The notes: a model not told the origin generated them from the letters alone. A stretch of 64,000 nt of DNA from Bacteroides sp. 51 (GCF_010500965.1 NZ_QVMI01000016.1:62001-126000), one strand, 5' to 3'. Positions 36,634 to 45,967 are shown, numbered from the stretch's first letter. Translations and numbers: made by a program.

Positions 36634-38454
36634 TTAAGGTATTGGTTGTTCCTTATACAAATACCTGAACAGAAAATAGAGAAAGATCGGGAGAATGGGT
36701 AGTGCAATCAGAAAAAGATAGGTGCGGCTACTTACCTGAAGATCGAAGAAAATGACCTGAGGGGAAAGGGCTTCTATTGTAAAGAAAAAGAATATGCAGA
36801 TTTCCATAACAAGAGTAATCATACAGAGGGTAACGCCTGTTGGATAAAGTTCTGTATACCGATAGACTAAAGGTGAAGTATATCTTAAAAAAACAAAAGT
36901 TAAAAGCGACAGGATAAGCAAGATATCTATAAAGAAGAACAACCCCCACATGCCTGTATCGTAATCGCAGGAAGCGAGTTCAAGGAGGTCGGTATCATTT
37001 TCTCCGGGATGTATTGTCTTGTAAGGTATTCTAAACAAGTAAAAAGGGTTCACGAAGCGGGAGATTACCGAACTGGTATCTATCGATCCATCGCTATATC
37101 GTATTTTTGAGGCCAATCCGTATTCATCAAAATCGGCAAAATAAACGGTATCGACAAAACATTGTAAGCCGGAAATAAAGTTAGACTCCCCGGTAGCCGA
37201 TTGGTATGGAAGGGTAACTGATAAATCGAGTTTAGCATACTTCTTGCCACTATCTACAACCAGACTGTCCATTACCAGACTTAGTGATTTGATAAACTGG
37301 GTCAGTCCCCGCTTTTCTTTAAAGTCGAACTCCGGTATATACACATTCAGTCCCGAAGGTTTATGGTCAAACCCGTTCCGGTTGATCATTCCTGTAGCAG
37401 GTTCGAACACCGAATAGATAAACTGCAAATGGGCATCGGTATTGGAAAGGAAGGTATTGGTAGAATGGGAATCGCCGCAATACGCCACAAGGTCATAGTT
37501 CATCTGCACATAAGGAGCAAAATCCATAACATTGAGAGACGACCAGTTATTGGTCAGTTCCACCCCGCCACTCAGCGGATTAATGACATAGGCCAGGTAG
37601 CCGAAACGCTTCATGCGCGCCGTCTTTTCTTTGGGTAAAGCCAGGTAAACATCAGTCATCCAATATGGAATGATGGTATAGAGTGGATCGGCACTAGCCA
37701 ACCGCGCGGAAAGTTGGTCTACCTCCGTATCAAAAGCTTTAGTTACCTGGGTGGTATATTTTACTTTATAACGTACAGAATCGGAACGGTTATCGAAATA
37801 GCAGTAGTAGTTTTTCAGGTTATACATATTGTAATTATCCTCACTCAACGCCCACCTGGTATAGTCATTGCCATACACCTCGGGGGGAGTAGCTTTTTCG
37901 GGAACAGAATCGGGGTTGTAGACAATATAGTCAAGGTGTTCTTCCACATCGTAGATCAGGTCGGTAACCAGCGTATTCATAAATCCCTTGGAGATAATGT
38001 ACTTTTCGAAGTTCTTATCCTTAGATAGTTTGATTTGCTCTTCCAGCCAAATGGGATAAACGATATAGCCATGTGCATCGGGACGAACCAGTAGTTCGTA
38101 GATGCCGCCCACATCTTCCAGTCCCTTAAACAAATATGTATTTCCCGGTACAGGAGAAGGAATAAGCCCCTTCCAATAGCCGGTAAGGTACATAAACCTT
38201 GGCTCCTGTTCCACCAAAGGCCACACTACCTTACCCGGATCGGCCACTTCCAGACGGATACGGTTCCATGCCTGCGGTGTCTGATAGTGATACGGGCGAT
38301 AGCGGTAACGTGCCGCTACGAAGGATTCCAAGCTCCCGGATTGGAATGCCCAAACTTCCATGCACGCAGTAAAGACTAAAAGCAGAACTATTATCGTTTT
38401 AAACAGATTATAATCTGCGCCAATCTGCGTTAATCTGCGTTTCAAAACTTTCAT
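36634..38454 (-). CDS. Multi-TM protein, last gene of the injection-system operon
   Basis: Not recognised. 606 residues: an N-terminal hydrophobic segment (TIIVLLLVFTACMEVWAF, about residues 20-37), a large polar domain of about 460 residues that should be periplasmic, then three C-terminal hydrophobic helices (IDILLILSLLTFVFLR, GVTLCMITLVMEICIFFFF, LFLIALPILPIFLYFLF). Its start overlaps the ATPase stop by 4 bp, so it belongs to the eCIS operon. It could anchor, assemble or release the particle at the inner membrane. Its first 15 residues are encoded by an AATCTGCGTT-type repeat. Confidence 0.7.
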   Translation of the reverse strand: MKVLKRRLTQIGADYNLFKTIIVLLLVFTACMEVWAFQSGSLESFVAARYRYRPYHYQTPQAWNRIRLEVADPGKVVWPLVEQEPRFMYLTGYWKGLIPSPVPGNTYLFKGLEDVGGIYELLVRPDAHGYIVYPIWLEEQIKLSKDKNFEKYIISKGFMNTLVTDLIYDVEEHLDYIVYNPDSVPEKATPPEVYGNDYTRWALSEDNYNMYNLKNYYCYFDNRSDSVRYKVKYTTQVTKAFDTEVDQLSARLASADPLYTIIPYWMTDVYLALPKEKTARMKRFGYLAYVINPLSGGVELTNNWSSLNVMDFAPYVQMNYDLVAYCGDSHSTNTFLSNTDAHLQFIYSVFEPATGMINRNGFDHKPSGLNVYIPEFDFKEKRGLTQFIKSLSLVMDSLVVDSGKKYAKLDLSVTLPYQSATGESNFISGLQCFVDTVYFADFDEYGLASKIRYSDGSIDTSSVISRFVNPFYLFRIPYKTIHPGENDTDLLELASCDYDTGMWGLFFFIDILLILSLLTFVFLRYTSPLVYRYTELYPTGVTLCMITLVMEICIFFFFTIEALSPQVIFFDLQVSSRTYLFLIALPILPIFLYFLFRYLYKEQPIP

Positions 38455-39740
38455 GAAGATTGGTTTTTTAAAAGTTCTTCTTTTATAGCTGCTACAATCA
38501 TTCGTTCGTCAAGGTTACTGCCCGATACCATTTGCAAAGCACAACTACGGATAACGTTGGTCATGGCTCCGCCAGCCAGTTCGTATGATGCAATTTTATC
38601 GATCAGTTCATTCCGGTTTTCTATTCCCCAATTTGTGGGCAACATCATTTCCCAAAGTTCGCGGCGAATGTCTTCACTTGGCATAGCGAAATAAACCAGA
38701 GATTGAAAACGCCGGGAAAAAGCCTCATCAATATTAGAGCGCAAATTGGTTGCCAGGATAACCGTGCCTGGAAAATCCTCAATGCGCTGCAACAGGTAGG
38801 CTACTTCCTGATTGGCATGCCGGTCGTTCGATGTCTGAGTCGATGTTCGTTTGCCAAACAGGGCATCGGCCTCATCAAAAAAGAGTATCCAGTTGCGATT
38901 CTCTGCCAGATCGAATACGCGTGCCAGATTCTTTTCCGTCTCACCAATATACTTGGATACTACCATCGAAAGGTCTATCCGGTACACGTCCATCTCATTC
39001 CGCTTACCCAACAAAGTGGCGGCCAATGTTTTCCCTGTACCCGGAGGTCCATAAAACAGCGCCCGGTAACCAGCCTTCAGGATACGCTTCAACCCCCATT
39101 CTTCCATAATGGTGGCATGGTGGTTAATCCAGTTGTTGATCTCTTCCAGTTGCCGCGCAGTCTGATAATCCAATACCATATCTTCCCAATCCAACGGACT
39201 GGTGATTCGCTTTGCGGGAAAACCGATGCTGTAGTCCGGTTTATACTCTCTGTCTAATAATAAGCGATGAAGCACTTCTTCGGATACCCTGAGCTGGGCA
39301 CTCAGAAAAGGCTCGCCATCACTGTGTCCTTCCAGCCGCAACACATTATGAATATAAAACCAATGATCGGCCTGAAACATACGAATTACCTCCTTACGTT
39401 TTTCGATATGATCGCCCGCCAGAATAAAAGCCGCAGTTTCTCCGGTTGGCAGGAAACCACCATGCGACATCCCTTTCCATCCGCCAAACTCGGTATAAGG
39501 ACGATCGAAATTCTTGTTATGAACAAAGAAGATATCCAGCACCTGGGGCGACAGGTGTGGCATGAGCGCAAGCATTAACACCACAGCCTCATCAAATGAG
39601 GGTTGCTGAGGTAGCCTGTCAAGCCATTCCGTCTCAGGAACAGGAATCTCATAGATTGAGGTGTAGCTACACTCCTGCCTGAAATAGATTTGTATAGCTA
39701 CCGTCAATACTTCATTGAACCATTGAACTCGTTTCTCCAT
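38451..39740 (-). CDS. AAA+ ATPase of the injection system
   Basis: AAA ATPase equivalent to Afp15/Pvc15 of extracellular contractile injection systems, which is needed for assembly or cargo loading. Residues 1-220 form an N-terminal domain. Walker A is GPPGTGKT (231-238). Walker B is WILFFDEADALFGKR (about 281-295). The sensor region ILATNLRSNIDEAFSRRF follows. 429 residues. Unlike ClpV it has a single AAA domain. It is separated from the DUF4157 gene by a 122-bp gap with an inverted repeat. Confidence 0.9.
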   Translation of the reverse strand: MEKRVQWFNEVLTVAIQIYFRQECSYTSIYEIPVPETEWLDRLPQQPSFDEAVVLMLALMPHLSPQVLDIFFVHNKNFDRPYTEFGGWKGMSHGGFLPTGETAAFILAGDHIEKRKEVIRMFQADHWFYIHNVLRLEGHSDGEPFLSAQLRVSEEVLHRLLLDREYKPDYSIGFPAKRITSPLDWEDMVLDYQTARQLEEINNWINHHATIMEEWGLKRILKAGYRALFYGPPGTGKTLAATLLGKRNEMDVYRIDLSMVVSKYIGETEKNLARVFDLAENRNWILFFDEADALFGKRTSTQTSNDRHANQEVAYLLQRIEDFPGTVILATNLRSNIDEAFSRRFQSLVYFAMPSEDIRRELWEMMLPTNWGIENRNELIDKIASYELAGGAMTNVIRSCALQMVSGSNLDERMIVAAIKEELLKNQSS

Positions 39741-39750
39741 ATTTTTCTTT

Positions 39751-39836
39751 AGCCACGGATTACACTGGATTGCACGGATTTAACAACACGGATTTAATGC
39801 TATCTTAATCCGTGCAATCCTGTGTAATCCGTGGCT
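39751..39836. repeat. 30-bp inverted repeat between the DUF4157 gene and the ATPase gene
   Basis: Arms 39751-39780 and 39807-39836 are 30 bp long with one mismatch and a 26-bp spacer. They are made of the motif CACGGATTACAC and GCACGGATT. In the operon transcript this forms a very stable hairpin just before the ATPase start. Confidence 0.9.
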
Positions 39837-39862
39837 TATATATTCTTTCATAACACAAACTA

Positions 39863-40384
39863 TTACCGTGCAGCCTTCATCCCCATAACATCCGCTTCGG
39901 TTTCCAGGCTCACATCGTCATTCACCGGCATTCCACCGACTTCTGTTGTAGGCGATACGCGTCCTTCGGCTTGCTGAATCACATGTGTCAACTCATGCCC
40001 CAGGAGCTGTTGCCCGGCAGATGTTTCGGGTTTAAACTGCCCCGGAGCGAAATGAATGTCCGTGCCCTGTGTGTAAGCTAAAGCACCAACTTCGGGTGCA
40101 CGGGCCGAGTCGGCATGAATACGCACACTCGAGAAATCCGTACTAAAGGAATCTTCCATCTGCGTTTTCACATCATCCGGCATTCCGGTATGGTTCCCTT
40201 CCTCAAATTTACCCTGCAAAAGCTCTTCCTCGTCTTCGGCACGTTGAATAGCACCAACCAAACCAGACTGTAAAGCTGCCGTTTCGCGATTGTCCTGCAT
40301 CTGTAGCGCGGCACTACGCTGCTGCGCTACGCGTGAGCCGGAATCTTCTTTGTGAGTTCTTTCTGCGTTCATAAGTTTTTCCAT
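39863..40384 (-). CDS. DUF4157 HExxH protein, candidate eCIS cargo
   Basis: 173 residues. The second half is a DUF4157 domain: FSSVRIHADSARAPEVGALA, the TQGTDIHFAPGQF strand, then GHELTHVIQQ (HExxH at 130-134) with a further glutamate at 161 or 163 as possible third zinc ligand, ending EADVMGMKAA. DUF4157 is one of the domains most often linked to eCIS clusters and is found at the N-terminus of large toxins. Here it stands alone with a Gln/Arg-rich N-terminus. It overlaps the end of the tape-measure gene by 16 bp. Cargo or maturation protease are both possible. Confidence 0.85.
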   Translation of the reverse strand: MEKLMNAERTHKEDSGSRVAQQRSAALQMQDNRETAALQSGLVGAIQRAEDEEELLQGKFEEGNHTGMPDDVKTQMEDSFSTDFSSVRIHADSARAPEVGALAYTQGTDIHFAPGQFKPETSAGQQLLGHELTHVIQQAEGRVSPTTEVGGMPVNDDVSLETEADVMGMKAAR

Positions 40385-43300
40385 TTGATTTTAAACCGTT
40401 TCTCCGAATTAAATATCCGTGAATAAGCAATTGACCACGGCAGGCTTTCAAATAACAGGTCATAAGGCTTCTCCTCCACATCAAGATTAACAATGTGCTC
40501 ATCATCCGATGGTTTGATCAGTCCCGGACGTTGCAAAAAAGCTATCCGGAAAGTCATAACTGCCGTTCCCCTCATTTTTTGCCAGCTATTCTTTGCTGCT
40601 TCCAACATGTCATTGACTAACTTTTTATCACTTTCTTCCAACTTATACTCTGCGGGCAGAGGTCCACCCTCCCAATTCACTATGATCTTGTTCAGGAACA
40701 GCTCTTCTTCCTTGAATTTGGTTTTGTCATCGCCATATACTATATATTGCAAAAGGAAGATAGCTCTTAACTGTGCTTCTTTATCAGCTAATACATAGGG
40801 ATTTGAGGGGGTCATTCCCAGTCTCCTGAACAACATACTTAAATACGGATACATCAATACCACTCCTGCGTTTTCAACATGAACAGGTTCTTTAATTTCT
40901 TTCAAATCAGTTGTACTCATAGCTCTTGTTATTAGTTTAATATTAATATAATCGGGATTATTATTTATTACATCAAAAACTGCCACTATACCACTGGGAA
41001 CACTGTTACGCGCCCTTTCCATCAAGAAACGTTCAATTTCATCCGCAGACCAGGCAGCATATCGCCGGGCTGTAAGTTGCGTGATCCATAAAGATAAATA
41101 AAAACTGACAGTTTGCAAGAACGCAAACCCAGATAATTGACTTTTGATTTGCTGATAGCGTTTCATCCACATTTGGTAAACTTCCAACAAACGGGCATCG
41201 CCTATACGGCGTATCCAAAGGCGCTGCAACTTTTCACTACGCTGAAGGATGGAAAAAATTAAAGATTCGTCTAGTTTACCCGATTTCCACAATGTGCGGA
41301 ACAGGTCGTTATATTCATCCAATAAATAAACCAACCACTGCGGCGACAAGTGCAGCAAGTGTGGCAAGGTGCCGCTGCCAGGTCTTCCGAGTGGCGAACC
41401 TGAAGTATGTGTACCAAATAAGTATAGAATCCACTCCTCTGCCGTTTCTTTATTCATTGCTCCAATTGTTGAAACATTAGATAAAGATAAAAGTGTTTCC
41501 TGGTATAACTCATTTAGCACCTTTGCCAACTCCATATAAGGAGAAGATGGAGAGCTTGATGCAAATTCCTTGTAGAAGTACCTTAGCAAATCAACGACAC
41601 TCTGGTTAAAATGGGCTGCCAATTGCTTGATTACATCGTAAATGAAGTATTTACGATGGAAGAACGTACCGCCACCGGCACCACCAATCGGTAAACAGGA
41701 AAAGATGAATTTCCATTTTAGCATCCGGAAGTCTCCGCCTGCTTTTCCTTCAAGCATTCCTTTTTCGGAATGTTTATCTAATAGTTGGGCATAAGAAATG
41801 ATGAACTCGCTTTCTGTAGGGATGATGTGTTGTATGATTTTATAAATTTCTTGCTCGGGGATGGATGGTGGCAGCATGCCACTACCGAATACAGCAAGCA
41901 ATGTGTTCAATTTCTCTTCTCCCTTGAGAGTTGATAATTTACTGTAGGGGCGGTTCGCGAACCGCCCAAAAATGATTTCCTGTGTATTCTGTGCATTGGG
42001 CGGTTCGCGAACCGCCCCTACAAGATTGGCTTTTTGGTCACCCACCCATGCAGACAACCCAGTCAATATCGGCAGAATATTCATTGACACAAACATATCA
42101 TGCAATTCCGTTGCAGATAACAAAAAGCGTATAACCTCAATTACCGACAGATTATAATGAGAAGCCAATCGCTGTGTAACCCCCAGTATAAAATTGGTTC
42201 TATTAAAGTACGATAAAGGCGCACGATAAATCACAGCAAATATAAATTCCCATTTAATAAGCCGGAATTCTCCTCCTACCTTCCCTGTAAAATACCCACG
42301 CTCTTCGTGTTTATCGAGTAACTTGGCATACGAAATAACAAATTCACTTTCCTGGGGAATAACACACTCTACCAGGCGATAAATCTCAGACTCACGGAGT
42401 TGCTTTAATAATGTCCTGCACAAATCAGGATCAGACAGGATAATCGCCAGATTTTCCGGAGTTAATAAATAAGCATTATCCTCCTTTTTCACCATTCGCA
42501 AAGCATCCGTTATCTCCCGATAAGCATATTTCAGGTAATTACCATCCAACTGCATGAGTTCACCATGAATATCCTTTCTTATCTCTTTCAGGATAGCCCA
42601 CAACTCCGGCAGATTAATTGTATTCTTTTCCAGTTCGTCCAGTCTGTCCGAAAGCATGCGGGTCAGTTCAACAAAAGACAGATTAAACCTGGCCGATAAT
42701 CCGCGGAGCGTATGAAGAATTAGTTGCTTCCGGCTAAACCGGCTTCCGCTTTCATGGAACAGATACGCCAGTACCAGTATCCAAACAGCATTGCGATAGT
42801 CGGTAAATGTAATCTCCGGATTCTGGTTCAGCTTATAAGAACGAATCTGAATACGGGTATAGAGATGAATAAACTTAGCCTCCGACGGATGCACTTTTTC
42901 GACAATAGCATCCAGCTGTTCATCACTAAACTGAAACACCAACCGCTTATACAGAAAATCATAATGCGCATAGCTTTCCAAAAACTCCCTTAAGCCGTCT
43001 GGGGCAGTTTGAAGGACGAGCTGCAACAGTTTATCCATATCATTCCATTCACTATCTGCATAGGCAGGCAAATATCCGTGCATCAGGAAAAAACAAAGAA
43101 TATCCAACAGGCTTTTCTCCAGAGAAATGCGTTGTACACCGTTCAAAGGAGTGTCACTGCTATCCGCTAACGCCAATTCCTGAAAATACTGATGTAATGC
43201 TTCACGGAGCCGTATTGGAAAATGCTCATCAAACTCCTCTTCAAGCAATGTACCAAGATCAATGGGCAAACTATCAATAGTCAAGACCTCATTAGAATGG

Positions 43301-43437
43301 TCATAACTTGCCATAACTTCTTCCACAATAGCCTCGAAAGAAGTCTCAAAGAATTTATCCCAACGTGCATAAAGCTGCTGGGGAAACTCTTCATTATCCA
43401 TCCGGAAATCAAACTTTACTGTACCAATAGTTATCAT
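40369..43437 (-). CDS. Contractile injection system tape measure protein
   Basis: 1022-residue protein at the position of Afp14/Pvc14, which sets tail length. It opens with the short N-terminal region seen in Bacteroidetes homologues (MITIGTVKFDF...). Three related helical repeats lie about 175 residues apart, near 185-265, 355-450 and 535-625. Repeats two and three share SEFxISYAxLLDKH, G-G-FR-xKW-FIF and a helix HxNxSVxxxxRF. Residues of about 472-499 are encoded by a REPIN-like element. Start overlaps the wedge gene by 29 bp. Confidence 0.82.
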   Translation of the reverse strand: MITIGTVKFDFRMDNEEFPQQLYARWDKFFETSFEAIVEEVMASYDHSNEVLTIDSLPIDLGTLLEEEFDEHFPIRLREALHQYFQELALADSSDTPLNGVQRISLEKSLLDILCFFLMHGYLPAYADSEWNDMDKLLQLVLQTAPDGLREFLESYAHYDFLYKRLVFQFSDEQLDAIVEKVHPSEAKFIHLYTRIQIRSYKLNQNPEITFTDYRNAVWILVLAYLFHESGSRFSRKQLILHTLRGLSARFNLSFVELTRMLSDRLDELEKNTINLPELWAILKEIRKDIHGELMQLDGNYLKYAYREITDALRMVKKEDNAYLLTPENLAIILSDPDLCRTLLKQLRESEIYRLVECVIPQESEFVISYAKLLDKHEERGYFTGKVGGEFRLIKWEFIFAVIYRAPLSYFNRTNFILGVTQRLASHYNLSVIEVIRFLLSATELHDMFVSMNILPILTGLSAWVGDQKANLVGAVREPPNAQNTQEIIFGRFANRPYSKLSTLKGEEKLNTLLAVFGSGMLPPSIPEQEIYKIIQHIIPTESEFIISYAQLLDKHSEKGMLEGKAGGDFRMLKWKFIFSCLPIGGAGGGTFFHRKYFIYDVIKQLAAHFNQSVVDLLRYFYKEFASSSPSSPYMELAKVLNELYQETLLSLSNVSTIGAMNKETAEEWILYLFGTHTSGSPLGRPGSGTLPHLLHLSPQWLVYLLDEYNDLFRTLWKSGKLDESLIFSILQRSEKLQRLWIRRIGDARLLEVYQMWMKRYQQIKSQLSGFAFLQTVSFYLSLWITQLTARRYAAWSADEIERFLMERARNSVPSGIVAVFDVINNNPDYINIKLITRAMSTTDLKEIKEPVHVENAGVVLMYPYLSMLFRRLGMTPSNPYVLADKEAQLRAIFLLQYIVYGDDKTKFKEEELFLNKIIVNWEGGPLPAEYKLEESDKKLVNDMLEAAKNSWQKMRGTAVMTFRIAFLQRPGLIKPSDDEHIVNLDVEEKPYDLLFESLPWSIAYSRIFNSEKRFKIKWKNL
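41943..42022. repeat. REPIN-like element inside the tape-measure gene
   Basis: An 80-bp element with perfect 25-bp terminal inverted repeats (41943-41967 and 41998-42022). Each contains the palindrome GGGCGGTTCGCGAACCGCCC and the outer TGTAGG flank. The spacer is 30 bp. It is read through without a stop in the tape-measure frame. GC content is far above the surroundings. Confidence 0.92.
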
Positions 43438-45214
43438 CTGCCAACCGGTATTTTAATCGTTCTGTTAATTCTTTTAATCCGACCTTTTCGGTAGTAGACA
43501 GGGCGTACTTCCAGAAAGCATAATCCGTATCAAACAGCTTTAGTCGCTGCTTGTCCTGCCAATAAATCTGCAACTGGATATGTGCCGGTACACGCGATCG
43601 AAGTACCTGTTCACAACAATGCCTGAATTCACTATCCGTCAAATAGTTATCATTTACAGAAAGCACGGCAGATGCGTTGAAAGCTTCACCTAGTAAACTA
43701 TCTGCATCCAAACAAAATAAACGATGTTCGATCAACGCAATATTCAGCCCATACTTATCCGAATTGAATAACCCTTTCATGTAAACTTCCACCCCTGAAA
43801 GACTTTCAGGAGAAAAATCTCTCAAATCCCTTGCCCGTCCACGCTCGTATCCCCATCTGGGAATCATCTCAAGAAAAGTGGCACGACGTATCCGATTCTC
43901 CTGAGTTGCCTCGCTTTCCTTTAAATATTCAGGATTACTTTCAACGTCATAAAGTGAATCAAGCATATCCATCCAGATTTCTTTCTTATTCGACAAGCGT
44001 TGAGCTTCTGTGCGCATCCATATGGGTAACTCCTCCAATTCGGTTAGAACTCCCATCATGAATTTATCAAATACATCCAGATACTCCTTCAGTTGTGTTG
44101 CTCCTTTATAGCAAGCGGGCAGATCATTCCATACCGGCAAATGAGAATATATATTCCGGTAAGTTCCCGGCAAGTCATTTCCAAGCAAATCCTGGGCTGT
44201 GTCCATGTTTTGATGCCCATACAATTCGGTGCGCAGATTGGATAAGATCCTGTTCACCCGCTCAGGAATGGCAAAAACGTTCTTTCCTTTCTTACGCAGG
44301 ATTACAGTTTGCTCTCCTTCCATCGGCGAATAAAACACCGCAAAGGTCTGAAAGGGCGATTCTACTCGCAGGGTACTAGTGATAAGTTCTCCTTTCCACT
44401 CCAAAGCCAATGAGTTTACGCGAAGGATACCCGGCAATTCCCTTAAACGACCATGCAGCACGAACAGATCAAACTCCATTTTTCGCTCTATGATTGATTC
44501 ATCGTCAATGATCATTTTTCTTTGTAAAGGGCCATCCAGTATCTCATCCAGTGTTTTACCGGCATTCAACAGATCGTCCACACGTTTAAATCTCATTCCT
44601 GCGTTCAGGAATTCCTGGGTTTCAAGGTAGATGCGAGCCATTATGGCATTGACATTGGTTTTCTCATCCAACTCAATATCGGCATGCAACAAGACCTGGT
44701 CGTATTCCAAAAAGCGGATACCACCCATATCCTCGCATAAATTACGGTGGGTGGAATAAAGCGCATGCACTTCATCGAATATCTCTTTCCTACGATATGG
44801 CAGGGTGTCCGGATGGGCGTCAACAATAAAATTGTAAATGCCTTTTTTCTTGTCGAGTACCACCCACACATTTTTCAGATCATCTATAGAAGAAACAAAC
44901 AGTTTACGGTAATCAACTTCCGTTACGGGATTCACCGGGAAAATCTCCAACGGCGAGAATAATGCATTGCCTGAAGGTAGCCATTTTCCTTTCGCCGGAG
45001 TCAGGTAATCCTGTAGGTCAAACTGTAAACGGTAATCTGTTTCGAGTAAGGTATAGTTCAACACATCCATAACCGTCACACCGGGGTCATGCTCGTTATA
45101 GTCCGTCCACAAATTACCGGAATAGCGTTGCACTGCATTCAGTGCCGCTTCCTGTAATTGGGTATATAGGTCTTGCGACGGCTCTTTCCGGGGTATGGTT
45201 ATGTGCTTTTTCAT
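43409..45214 (-). CDS. Baseplate wedge-like protein (second, smaller)
   Basis: 601 residues. The N-terminus has WTDYNEHDPGVTVMDVLNY (about residues 36-54), the DPG-T-x-L signature common to gp6/Afp11-12-type baseplate proteins. It is otherwise not well matched by me. Its start codon lies 7 bp after the fibre-like gene's stop codon, and its 3' end overlaps the tape-measure start by 29 bp. In related clusters two baseplate proteins of this class follow one another, as here with the 1119-aa protein. Confidence 0.75.
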   Translation of the reverse strand: MKKHITIPRKEPSQDLYTQLQEAALNAVQRYSGNLWTDYNEHDPGVTVMDVLNYTLLETDYRLQFDLQDYLTPAKGKWLPSGNALFSPLEIFPVNPVTEVDYRKLFVSSIDDLKNVWVVLDKKKGIYNFIVDAHPDTLPYRRKEIFDEVHALYSTHRNLCEDMGGIRFLEYDQVLLHADIELDEKTNVNAIMARIYLETQEFLNAGMRFKRVDDLLNAGKTLDEILDGPLQRKMIIDDESIIERKMEFDLFVLHGRLRELPGILRVNSLALEWKGELITSTLRVESPFQTFAVFYSPMEGEQTVILRKKGKNVFAIPERVNRILSNLRTELYGHQNMDTAQDLLGNDLPGTYRNIYSHLPVWNDLPACYKGATQLKEYLDVFDKFMMGVLTELEELPIWMRTEAQRLSNKKEIWMDMLDSLYDVESNPEYLKESEATQENRIRRATFLEMIPRWGYERGRARDLRDFSPESLSGVEVYMKGLFNSDKYGLNIALIEHRLFCLDADSLLGEAFNASAVLSVNDNYLTDSEFRHCCEQVLRSRVPAHIQLQIYWQDKQRLKLFDTDYAFWKYALSTTEKVGLKELTERLKYRLADDNYWYSKV

Positions 45215-45221
45215 TCGGGCT

Positions 45222-45950
45222 TTATCTGGTCACAAAGTCTATATCAAATAATGTGTTTATACGGTAGTGTATCCAAACATCATTGCCATAATTGGAACGT
45301 GTACGTATCTGTAATCCACAATTTAATCCTTCTACATGCCAACGAAATTGAATCCGGTTAAACCGGTTTCCAAACCACGAATTACTGCCTCGTATACGAC
45401 GTCGTTGCCCGAAACAGTGCATTGCCGTTACATTGGCAATAGCATACTTTCCGGTATTCTTCAGTCCGCAGGCGGCTGCAATATGATAGGAACGGCAGCC
45501 ATATTCCATTTCACCGATAGGATGCCAGAAACCATCGGCAGGGATTTTTCCGTGCATATATCCGCCAATGAAACTATGTGCCTGTACTGTACCGTTGACC
45601 TTCACACTCACCGGATTATCGGTATTTCCTAGTACCACTCGACCATCCTTGTAAAGCGTGAGATAAGGAACATCTCTGGACTCACGGTAAATATGGAGTT
45701 CTTCTTCTTTTCCCAATCCGAAAATCCACGACGCATCTTCTCCCAGAATGTTACGGCGTATTTCCATTACAGCACCCTCTTCGTTCAAAGGAGAAAGCAG
45801 CAATCCTTTTTCGGGCGATTTGCCGAATCCGTCGTCAACGATATTCAACATTGAATCAACCAGATCAGCAAACTGTTCACTGCTGGGCTTCTTTCCCTTA
45901 CCAAAGTATTCTTTCAGGGTTTTTCGATTCGTTTTTGCCATATTGATCAA
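45222..45950 (-). CDS. Unknown baseplate-associated or fibre-like protein
   Basis: 242 residues; the start may be at the fourth codon (MAKTNRKTLKEYF). The N-terminus TLKEYFGKGKKPSSEQFADL resembles the attachment region of Bacteroidetes tail-fibre-like proteins. A short beta-repeat core (LTLYKDGRVVLGN, VKVNGTVQAHSFIGG) is followed by a Trp/Tyr/Cys/Arg-rich C-terminus. It lies between two baseplate genes. A tail-fibre or adaptor role is inferred from this and is uncertain. Confidence 0.6.
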   Translation of the reverse strand: MINMAKTNRKTLKEYFGKGKKPSSEQFADLVDSMLNIVDDGFGKSPEKGLLLSPLNEEGAVMEIRRNILGEDASWIFGLGKEEELHIYRESRDVPYLTLYKDGRVVLGNTDNPVSVKVNGTVQAHSFIGGYMHGKIPADGFWHPIGEMEYGCRSYHIAAACGLKNTGKYAIANVTAMHCFGQRRRIRGSNSWFGNRFNRIQFRWHVEGLNCGLQIRTRSNYGNDVWIHYRINTLFDIDFVTR

Positions 45951-45967
45951 TTATTTATTCAAATAAA

